The position numbers and the translations under genes were made by a program. From positions 1,515,544 through 1,551,809 of the forward strand of contig NC_049984.1 in the NCBI RefSeq assembly GCF_000003815.2: a DNA stretch of 36,266 bases, written 5' to 3'. The notes beneath the pieces were generated by a model that was not told the origin of the DNA, did no database searches, and was given only the letters and a program-made list of their open reading frames with translations. Below, piece after piece: positions 30,401 to 36,266 of the stretch; the stretch's first letter is position 1, and each line of letters starts with the position of its first letter. Origin of the DNA: Branchiostoma floridae (lineage: Eukaryota; Chordata; Leptocardii; Amphioxiformes; Branchiostomatidae).

Positions 30401-33400
30401 CCCCCGGGATAGAAGGATGCCAACTTATTCTTATACTTATTCAAGAAACTTATCTTATTATTTCATGTAGTCATTTCAATGAAAGACGTTTATCCTCACC
30501 ACGGCCACGGCGTTTGACTTGAGCAGTTCCTCCGGAGACAGAGTGGTGAAGTAGGCCACGTTAGCCAGGATGTACACTATGGTCACCAGGGGCAGGGAGA
30601 TCACGATGGCCCGCGGTAGGTTCCTGGAATGGAAGCGACATGGTGGTAAGCTAGGTTCCTGGAATGGAAGCGACAAGGTTGTAAGGTAGGTTCCTGGAAA
30701 GGAAGCGACAGGGTTGTAAGGTAGGTTCCGGGAATGAAAGCGACAGGGTTGTAAGGTAGGTTCCGGGAAAGGAAGCGACAGGGTTGTAAGGTAGGTTCCG
30801 GGAATGAAAGCGACAGGGATGTAAGGTAGGTTCCGGGAATGGAAGAGAATGGTAGTAAGGTAGGTTCCGGGAATGGAAGAGATATGGTGGTAAGGTACGT
30901 TCTTGTAATTGAAGCGACAAGCCAAATGGTAAAATTGTATGGGACTTTGAAAGAAACATACGAGTGGCAATTGATTGATGACCCCGCAGACTTTTGACAT
31001 TTATTCCCAAAGAAAATGATTACGCACCTGTACGGATTCTTCATCTCCTCTGTCACGAAGTTCAGGTAGTTCCTATTAGAAATAATGATACAAAAGTCTG
31101 TATTGAATATTTAAAACTTCTAATAAGGTGCAGAATCACTGCATATCTATTTGACTATCACTGTAAATGTTCATACTCGAATGGCGATTTTCATTATATA
31201 AATCGGTCTCCCGCTAGAGAAACATTAATGCAGAGATGTATACGTACAGTATGTTTTGTAAATCTGTTTGTTTTCTGCTTCTTATTTTTCTCATCACTTA
31301 CCATCTTCTCCAACCGAAGAGTCCTAAGCAGAAGGTGAGCAGGATGAACACTATGTGTACCACCTGAACCTGACACTTACCAGCCCCCGTAAGCGAACAG
31401 CCCGGAGTAGAAGGCCAGCGCGATACCCCCCACGGAGCCTGACGTGCCGCGGAAGGACGTGTCGGGCTGAAGGTGCTCCGTCTCACCTGGTGGTACACAA
31501 GTGAAAGTTTAAACTCAAGGCCATACATAGCCGTGGACAGATCTTGATTGTCTGACGGGGTTTACACACCAGTCTCTTCAGAAGTACAGAAGGTGCGGGA
31601 TGAAAAGCAAACAGCGGGTGGAATGGGTCACTCTAATCACAATAACCGTAAAAGCATACATAGACAATGACACAGAGATCTGTTTTGTTCTTCAAAGTAT
31701 TTTAATCGACTTTTAGAAAATATAAAATCCATAAACATTTCGTTATCTCATTATTCTTAAAACCACCACCGGGTCATATGCAGTATACTCCATGATAAAA
31801 ATTAAAATGTCAGTAATTGTGTTTTTGTAAGTAAACTAGAAGTACAGCGCAAGAGTATCCCCAACCCATATTTCATTTCTATTCCTTTTTTCTTTAGATT
31901 CTTTTGCTCTGAGGGTCAAAATTCCTTCTAAGGTAAAGTAGCCACATGACTCGTTCACACATCAGTCGTGTTCCAGGTTGAGGTATCTGTGCAGTAGAGC
32001 AGGTAAGGGTAGGAGGAAGATGCCGTCAGGTAGACACGCCTTCTCCATCAGTAGCCGTCTGACGGAACACCTGCACAGGTGTTTGAGTTGACAGGGCGCC
32101 GCCCACCTGTCCTCGGGTACCCAGGTGTTCCACTTCTGTGCGCACCTCTTCCTCTGATCGCGACTGTCCGGGACTTCTTCTGATGGTATTCTCTGGAACA
32201 AGTAATCAACCCAAATCATTTTGTGATCAACTTTATCTAATGGTAGGTCTTTATTGTGTACTAGACTGACAGTAGTAGTCCTTTGATTCTATTAGCTACT
32301 ACATAATAATGCTAACGTGATATTCTGAGCCCACGCCGCGTGCCTTCGAAGTCGGTGTGTTACGCCAAAGGATATTATACAGGCTATATCGATACAGATA
32401 TACTGAACAGATACCAAAATAACAAAAACTATGAAAAATACTGATATTGACACTTTGCGTCACTCAAGCGGCATCACTTGCCAAAAAATGGGACATTTCG
32501 CGATATAAACAGAGCTTGTGCACTTAAGGAGCTTGATATACCATGATTCTAAAAATGTGATAATTACAGTGAATATTAAGACACAAAAAAAGAATAGATC
32601 TGGACCTACCTGCAGGGGTACCCGCGGCATGGCTCTACAGAACAGTCTGAGGCACCGCTTCACCCGCTTGTCTGTGTCGTCATATCCGGTGTACATCCTG
32701 TTCTGGAAAACCAGGAACAGGCAGTGCACCGGCCGCTTCCGGAACTGACGTGGGGACCAGAGTTCCGGGTCCGCCCCGTGACGTAATAGCAGGCTGATCA
32801 GCCGCGGATGAATATAGTACGAGGCCTGGTGAAGGTACCCGAGACCGCGCCGCGAGTGCAGTTGATTGAGTAGGCTCACGATGTCACCTTCCGCGTTCTT
32901 GTGCGTCGCGCGTTTTGCGGCGTTTATGAAGTACTGCAGTTTGTCGTAGGATCGCCTGAGGGGGTACCAGGACGGGAGGCGGGTGCCGTTGGTCCTGTCG
33001 TCTATCTGCCGCATGATTCTCGTCACCAGGTTCTCAAAGCTCCATAACAGGTCCACGTAGAGCAGTTTGCCCAGGAACGGCGTGTCCGTAAGAATATCGA
33101 ACCGCCAGCAACTACAGAGAGCCTGCTGGAAGATGTTGTAGGTCCGGGGGATCGGGGAGACAACCTTACGCTTGGTGAGGCCGCCCTTAACCCAGTGCCA
33201 CCTGGTGTCGTTCCGTTCCTCGTGAAAATACAGGAGGTACCGCACGAAGTCCTCCACCTCCCGGGCTGACCGCACAGTGACGGTGTAGAACACCACGGGC
33301 TCGCCGCCCTGCCAGCCGGTGACGCTCTGTACGGCCTTGGTGCCGAAAAACTCGTGCAGGAAGAAGTTGCCATGTTGCTCGCCGTCGGTGCCGCCACGCA

Positions 33401-34054
33401 CGCGGGCCTGGTACGTGTAGGACGTCTGGTCGCTCATCGTGTAACACAAGCCTGGCTATTTGGGCTGTTTAGAACGATAGAACGTCTCCCCGGTAACGCT
33501 CGATCCTCGCGTAAGCAGGGACACAAACGGCGGCGTTCTATGCGTTCTGTTTTGATCAACAGGGTTCTATTTGTACTAAAGAAACACCAAACAACCCTCC
33601 GGCAAAGGAGCAGACAACAAAATAAGCAGTGCGGTGGGACACTGGGGACGTTAGGGGGCTTTTGTTCTCTGTCTAAAGAAAATTAACAGTGCGGAGTGCA
33701 AACCCGTTAACGCACCTGTTGCTAAGACTCCACGAACGTACACTTGCCGATACTAATGTTAGCTCTAGATAATACGTGTGCCCGACGTGTGGGCTACACG
33801 TAGGGCACACGTGATGGTATAGCTCTGAAGGTTTCCCTTTAGATTAATTTACATAACATTAATTGACTGACTTATTAATCAGCACATCGCTGGCTCATTC
33901 ATGCGTTCACACACACACACTGCCTCACCCTTGGCGAGCTGCATGACCCCGAGCCCGATGATCAGGGCGAGCGCCAGCAGCTTGGCGGCGGTGAACAGGT
34001 CCATCACCCGTGTGGCCCACCGCACCTTCCCGCAGTTTATCGCCGTCAGGATTG
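27227..34054 (-). CDS. SLC7-type L amino-acid transporter light chain (LAT-like), 5' incomplete
   Basis: Spliced on the minus strand from 34054-33929, 31486-31381, 31072-31028, 30623-30500, 30175-30072, 29533-29437, 29056-28907, 28117-27940 and 27492-27227; total 1196 bp (397 whole codons plus stop, after two leading bases). All borders are GT-AG with matching phases. Diagnostic blocks: [114 protein letters not shown] and [18 protein letters not shown]. These match the LAT1/LAT2/y+LAT group, light chains of heteromeric exchangers for large neutral or dibasic amino acids at the plasma membrane. The N-terminal transmembrane segments, including the cysteine that would bond to the 4F2hc-type heavy chain, lie outside the window. 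An SOCS-box gene is nested in the first visible intron. Confidence 0.92.
27940..28117 (-). CDS. SLC7 exon: last two membrane segments
   Basis: The acceptor is gtacacccag and the donor is ctcg|gtaact. It encodes [40 protein letters not shown] and [19 protein letters not shown]. The G-(I/L)PVYF-x-GVWWK-x-KPKWL block is a hallmark of LAT-type light chains. Phase 0 in, phase 1 out. Confidence 0.95.
28118..28315. other. SLC7 intron, short plain part
   Basis: Intron sequence between the last-but-one exon and the ghost-exon array. Nothing was recognised. Confidence 0.6.
28316..28845 (-). repeat. Four decaying tandem copies of an exon end plus donor
   Basis: On the minus strand the end of the exon at 28907-29056 (about 68 bp, [20 protein letters not shown] plus K) with its donor recurs in the downstream intron. 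Junction-equivalent bases are 28754, 28579, 28456 and 28321. The 28754 copy keeps an intact reading and an identical donor (aag|gtgctt). The 28579 copy has the GT changed to CT. The 28456 copy is shortened but keeps aag|gtgt. The 28321 copy is badly decayed. Spacers are filled with acgac/cgacac-type simple sequence and vary in length (123-175 bp). Confidence 0.92.
28907..29056 (-). CDS. SLC7 exon: membrane segments with FSFFNWL
   Basis: The acceptor is cacctcaccag and the donor is aag|gtgctt. It has 50 codons in phase 0: [40 protein letters not shown] and [10 protein letters not shown]. It matches the LAT block around (L/I)-x-FFSFFNWL, R-x-x-KP-x-x-RP-(I/V)K. Its 3' end is the source of the ghost copies in the next intron. 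Confidence 0.95.
29057..29436. other. SLC7 intron with (TTCA)-type low complexity
   Basis: Around 29318-29400 the intron has irregular cattca-type repeats, which give small artefactual frames. No other feature was recognised. Confidence 0.6.
29437..29533 (-). CDS. SLC7 exon: [12 protein letters not shown] block
   Basis: The acceptor is gtctgccgcag and the donor is acg|gtaagg. A leading g completes Arg from the previous exon, then [20 protein letters not shown] and [12 protein letters not shown]. It is nearly identical in pattern to the RLFFVG-REGHLP-x-x-x-x-MIH-x-TP-x-PS block of LAT proteins. Phase 2 in, 0 out. Confidence 0.96.
29534..30071. other. SLC7 intron containing a SINE-like element
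   Basis: About 540 bp of intron. Apart from the element at 29758-29890, nothing was recognised. Confidence 0.6.
29758..29890 (-). mobile_element. SINE-like element, reverse orientation
   Basis: Read on the minus strand it has a degenerate tRNA-like start (gatcttcggctcggaatcca, then gatcccgaattt in the B-box position), followed by acgttgtgtctttgggaaag, gcactatacacgaccttcct and cactacacccaggtgtaaaa atgggtacc-type sequence. It shares the ttcctcac-caggt-aaaatg core with the element at 7536-7775, so the two probably belong to related families. Confidence 0.55.
30072..30175 (-). CDS. SLC7 exon: IIPVFV and NGSLFTSSR block
   Basis: The acceptor is ttccctag and the donor is cacg|gtatta. It reads [20 protein letters not shown] and [14 protein letters not shown], ending with two bases of an Arg codon. 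It matches LG-x-x-x-WIIPVFV-x-(L/M)S[14 protein letters not shown] in LAT proteins. Phase 0 in, 2 out. The donor (gtatta) is weak. Confidence 0.95.
30176..30499. other. SLC7 intron, nothing recognised
   Basis: Plain intron sequence of about 325 bp without repeat or exon. Confidence 0.65.
30500..30623 (-). CDS. SLC7 exon: LPRAI to SNAVAV, with multiplied acceptor
   Basis: The acceptor is cttccattccag and the donor is gtg|gtgagg. A leading g completes Arg, then [20 protein letters not shown] and [21 protein letters not shown] (41 codons). It matches NLP-x-AI-x-ISLP-(I/L)VT and N-x-AYFTTLS of LAT proteins. The first eight exon bases and the preceding 27 intron bases are part of a 35-bp array extending to about 30920. 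Confidence 0.96.
30613..30920 (-). repeat. 35-bp x8-9 minisatellite spanning a splice acceptor
   Basis: On the plus strand ttcctgg/ttccggg recurs at 30621, 30656, 30691, 30726, 30761, 30796, 30831 and 30865, with a partial copy at 30900: period 35 bp (34 once). On the minus strand each unit reads cgcttccattcc, then ag or cg, then gaacctac, i.e. pyrimidine tract, acceptor and the first codons of the exon. The three units nearest the exon keep AG (ccag|gaac); the farther ones have CG in its place. Repetitive open frames here on both strands are artefacts. Confidence 0.96.
31028..31072 (-). CDS. SLC7 exon: [10 protein letters not shown] (45-bp micro-exon)
   Basis: The acceptor is ctaatag and the donor is ac-ag|gtgcgt. 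It completes Trp, then [14 protein letters not shown] plus two bases of Arg. It is identical in pattern to the [12 protein letters not shown]-x-x-NPYRNLP block, which is among the most conserved in LAT-type transporters. Only 45 bp, so easily missed by gene predictors. Confidence 0.95.
31073..31380. other. SLC7 intron, nothing recognised
   Basis: A/T-rich intron of about 310 bp without repeat or exon. Confidence 0.65.
31381..31486 (-). CDS. SLC7 exon: [11 protein letters not shown] block
   Basis: The acceptor is tgtaccaccag and the donor is ggctg|gtaagt. Leading gt completes Gly, then [20 protein letters not shown] and [14 protein letters not shown], with the final Trp split by the intron. 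It matches the SF-x-GT-x-x-x-x-G-x-I-x-LA-(F/L)[10 protein letters not shown] block of LAT proteins. Phase 1 in, 2 out. Confidence 0.95.
31487..31961. other. SLC7 intron downstream of the nested gene
   Basis: This stretch holds the probable 3' UTR of the nested SOCS-box gene, transcribed on the minus strand. A possible variant poly(A) signal (ATTAAA on the minus strand) lies near 31696-31702. Nothing else was recognised. Confidence 0.4.
31962..32192 (-). CDS. ASB-like exon 2: SOCS box
   Basis: The acceptor is cttgttccag. It reads [17 protein letters not shown], then a linker with [14 protein letters not shown], the SOCS box and TGA. It contains both the BC-box (LKHLCR) and the Cul5-box-like LPLPALL. 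The intron between the two exons is 417 bp (32193-32609) and holds nothing recognisable. Confidence 0.88.
   Translation of the reverse strand, partial: RIPSEEVPDSRDQRKRCAQKWNTWVPEDRWAAPCQLKHLCRCSVRRLLMEKACLPDGIFLLPLPALLHRYLNLEHD
31962..33437 (-). CDS. SOCS-box protein, ASB17-like, nested in an SLC7 intron
   Basis: Two exons, 33437-32610 and 32192-31962, joined in phase 0, encode 352 residues. The ATG at 33437 has A at -3, and an in-frame TAG lies eight codons upstream (33458-33456), so this start is well supported. The C-terminus holds a full SOCS box: [14 protein letters not shown], then [20 protein letters not shown] and EHD-stop. Upstream, [19 protein letters not shown] looks like an ankyrin-type helix pair. 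In the ASB family the SOCS box recruits Elongin B/C and Cullin-5, making the protein a substrate adaptor of a ubiquitin ligase. The LPDGIF and YLNLE elements resemble ASB17 in my memory; another ASB is possible. The N-terminal 150 residues were not recognised. Confidence 0.82.
32610..33437 (-). CDS. ASB-like exon 1
   Basis: It starts [16 protein letters not shown] and ends [10 protein letters not shown]|gtaggt in phase 0. It contains an unrecognised N-terminal region ([29 protein letters not shown]), a middle part ([17 protein letters not shown]) and the ankyrin-like stretch [18 protein letters not shown]. It is G/C-rich at third positions over its whole length, unlike the surrounding intron. 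Confidence 0.85.
33438..33928. promoter_or_regulatory. Probable promoter region of the nested ASB-like gene
   Basis: This 491-bp stretch between the SLC7 exon at 33929 and the ASB-like start codon must hold the nested gene's 5' UTR and promoter if it is transcribed independently. G/C content is raised close to the start (33475-33540). I see no TATA box or other specific element that I would defend. Confidence 0.35.
33929..34054 (-). CDS. SLC7 exon: LTAINC to GVMQLAKG, first visible
   Basis: The acceptor is tttctctgtag and the donor is aagg|gtgagg. Leading ca completes a codon (Ala if the upstream base is g), then [39 protein letters not shown] and AK. It matches LTA-(V/I)N-C and ATR[14 protein letters not shown] of LAT proteins. 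Phase 1 in, 1 out, consistent with the next exon at 31486. The start of this exon with its acceptor is duplicated 107 bp upstream. Confidence 0.93.
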
Positions 34055-34232
34055 CTACAGAGAAACACGGGAAAATCCTGTTACACACACACATACACCA
34101 ACACACTCACACACCCGTGTAGCCCATCGCACCTTCCCGCAGTTTATCGCCGTCAGGATCGCTGCAGGGAGACACGGGATAGTCTGTTATATAGACACTC
34201 TCAAATACACACTCCTCACACACACACACACA
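34007..34232 (-). repeat. 107-bp x2 duplication spanning a splice acceptor
   Basis: The sequence from cacccgtgt through gcccaccgcaccttcccgca, gtttatcgccgtcagga, the acceptor and a following (ac)n-rich stretch is repeated: exon-start equivalents are 34054 and 34161. On the minus strand the upstream copy reads ccctgcag|cgatcctgac and keeps [17 protein letters not shown] before running into (gt)n. Both copies have intact AG. The upstream copy has a better pyrimidine/CAG acceptor than the real one, but no clear donor of its own apart from gggt|gtgtgag. Confidence 0.9.
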
Positions 34233-36266
34233 AGCTAACACAGACAAATTGCAGCGATGTTCATGAGTTGAGTTTCCACGAAAAAGATTAGAAAAGGGCG
34301 GTGGGTAGTGCCAAAACTCTTCCAGACAGAGCAATCTACTCTTTTAATTACAATCAATTCAAGCGACCACCTACAACGATCTACTGTGTCCGCTCTTAGA
34401 AAATGGACCATGGTCCTTCACACTGACTTAGTTTCCTTTCCATCGCGTCTAATGCCAACCAGTTGGTACAATTTCCGGACCCGACGTCCTTTCTTCCTAG
34501 AGTTTTCAAATCAATGCTCAATCACGTCTGACCGTTTCCAAAACCATATCCAGTTGCTTGAGTAACTGCTTTTTGGCCAATACTCAATCTCTTATTCCTG
34601 ATCTTCTGGTTCTTCTGATCAGGCGATAACCGCTTTCCTCAGCGGACACAGATGTTCGTCTGCCCGCCCATCAATCATTCCTAACCTGCGCCGTTGCTAG
34701 GCGACGGCCTGTATGACTCCTAGTTTCCCGCCTTATCTTTCCGATCACTGCTGACGACTCCCGTGCTTTACATAACAAGCCGCGCAGATAAACTACAGGC
34801 GGCGAGATCAATCGTTCCTCGCCGCCGTCATCTCCTGAATCTCCGGCCCGACCTTTACTCATGCCGGGTCAGGAGATGGGCTTTAACGTTTTACATCAAA
34901 CCGCCTTATCTGTGGTACACAGCGCTCTGCTGCAAGGCGATGGGGACTCGCAATGGAGAGGGACATGAATGACAACACATAAAAAAGTACATAAGGTATT
35001 GGCTACTTTGTGTGAACATCTATGGATCTCTTTTGAAGATTAAGAAATAAATTGATAAAGGTAATCTCGACTTCATTGCTGTCCTTTCCTTGGATTTGAA
35101 ATATAGTTTTCATTTTGGAACTTTGACCTGCAAGATGAAGTTCATATTTTCAATTTTTTTTCTAAACGTCATTGCGCCGTATGTAATCAGTGCTTAACAG
35201 TACAACAGGCTACTGTGCTTTACAACATCAAAAGGATATTTCTTGTAATTTGTTTAGTTTGGGATCGACGGGATTTCATCGAATTACAATATGTTTCCTC
35301 CTGAAAACTCCCAGCTTCGCAGGTTTTTGATCGTCTGTCAAGTAATCAGTGCTAAACAGTACAACAGGCAACGGGAGAAGCCCGTCCGCGTTCTGGAACT
35401 ACTGCTGGTATCATTGAAGGGAACAACGTCAAAAATGTACAAGTACCTGTGTGTAATAATATTCAAGTGACTTGACGTAAATCATGAAAAGAAAAATGAT
35501 TGAGTCAAGGGGAAAGCATCAAAGGGACCACCCAAAAATGGCCAGATAGCTTATACAGAGGATGGTCATCGGTACGGGTTTGACTGTGTTCCTCTCTATG
35601 GTCTGTTGGTGCACACATTGACTGGATAGCGTGTGAACTCGGTGTTGGTTCGCAGTCTAGTTCTTTTCGATCGGCAATTTAATTCATTTTTTCTCCTTTG
35701 AGTTTTCAGTGGCTGGAATGAACTATTGTTGGGCTGAACGCATGAAACTTGCGTCATTTTTTTCTTCACTTTAATGCAATAATCACCAAAGCCCACAAGA
35801 CTCAGCCATACGGTCTGCATTTCAAAGTAACAGCGTATTTTAGTACTTCTCTGAGACCAGAATAATAAGCGTCAATGTATCCTTTCTTGATAGTCTATAT
35901 CCGTGCGTTCGCGACTGTAGAATTGTAATTGACATTTTTCCATAGAATTTTTTCCTTAAGGTAATTTCTGAATGGCTTATTACGTCATCAGTAATCACGG
36001 GGGTCCCTCGCGGCAGACGGGTCGTGTCAAGGGTCAACTCCCAGGGGCGTGACCTTTAACCTTTCCACCAGGCGATGACGGAAGCGACGGTCTAGCAGGT
36101 CATCGATTAGTGATAACAATCGACCGGGCTGGTGTGTGTAGTTACCCGAGGAAGACTATGTTTGATCGTGTACGCTGTAATTAAGTGGGCTAGACGGTTG
36201 GAAGGTGCTAAGTACAGGGTCTGCCATACTGGGCTAATGGCATGCTGCAATCTTTTAAGTGCTAAA
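34233..36266. other. Non-coding end of the window, probably SLC7 intron
   Basis: No upstream SLC7 exon could be recognised, so the N-terminal membrane segments must be encoded beyond 36266. A short motif (taatcagtgct-aacagtacaa, then caggc) occurs near 35186 and again near 35343. A G/C-richer patch lies at 34690-34870, with gttgctaggcgac at 34692-34704, which loosely resembles an RFX X-box; I do not consider this established. Confidence 0.5.

Noticed and set aside
30476-31056. Minus-strand repetitive frames of 119-174 codons
   Set aside because: They run through the 35-bp acceptor array; only the exon portions at 30500-30623 and 31028-31072 are coding.
32460-32609. Read-through extension of ASB-like exon 1
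   Set aside because: A clear donor (cag|gtaggt) ends the exon at 32610 and the SOCS box follows after a phase-0 acceptor at 32192; the extension is intronic.
33435-33449. Start of the ASB-like protein at 33449
   Set aside because: The codon there is TTG; the first ATG in frame is at 33437 and an in-frame stop lies just upstream.
34692-34704. RFX X-box-like motif gttgctaggcgac
   Set aside because: Imperfect match and no nearby transcription start recognised; could be chance.

Overview
This is eukaryotic genomic DNA from an animal, very probably an amphioxus (Branchiostoma). The genes are split by GT-AG introns, and their products are animal membrane and signalling proteins. Exons are G/C-rich at third codon positions and lie in A/T-richer introns full of short tandem duplications, minisatellites and tRNA-derived SINE-like repeats. 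The species call is inference. Two gaps of unknown sequence (5961-6060, 6563-6673) show that this is a draft assembly.

Layout. From 1 to about 7,870 there is no recognisable exon, only repeats: a 48-bp minisatellite, a foldback element, several two-copy duplications and a SINE. A Cys-loop ligand-gated anion channel gene (glycine-receptor/GluCl-like, + strand) follows. Eight consecutive exons (7874-24021) join in consistent phase from the WxDxRL strand of the ligand-binding domain to the stop after M4. Its first exon(s), with the signal peptide and N-terminal helix, were not found. A possible poly(A) signal lies about 1 kb past the stop. The gene faces, tail to tail, an SLC7 amino-acid transporter of the LAT type (- strand). 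Nine exons (27227-34054) give the C-terminal two thirds of that protein, and its 5' exons lie beyond the window. A complete two-exon SOCS-box protein resembling ASB17 (- strand, 31962-33437) sits inside one SLC7 intron on the same strand. From 34,200 to the end nothing coding was recognised.

Main observation. In both multi-exon genes, splice junctions have themselves been tandemly duplicated: a donor in the channel gene (59 bp x5), an acceptor in the channel gene (39 bp x5), an SLC7 acceptor (35 bp x8-9), an SLC7 donor (four further decaying copies of the exon end), and another SLC7 acceptor (107 bp x2). Each array holds exon and intron sequence in one repeat unit, so the spliceosome is offered several near-identical sites, most of which would wreck the reading frame. 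I recall minisatellites spanning exon-intron junctions being described in amphioxus, at the Adh locus, under the name mirage; I could not check this. Five in about 25 kb is striking.

The second notable feature is a symmetric (phase 1-1) 174-bp exon in the channel gene. It inserts a 58-residue segment with eight cysteines into the ligand-binding domain, just before a shortened loop C. Skipping it keeps the frame and leaves a normally sized receptor.
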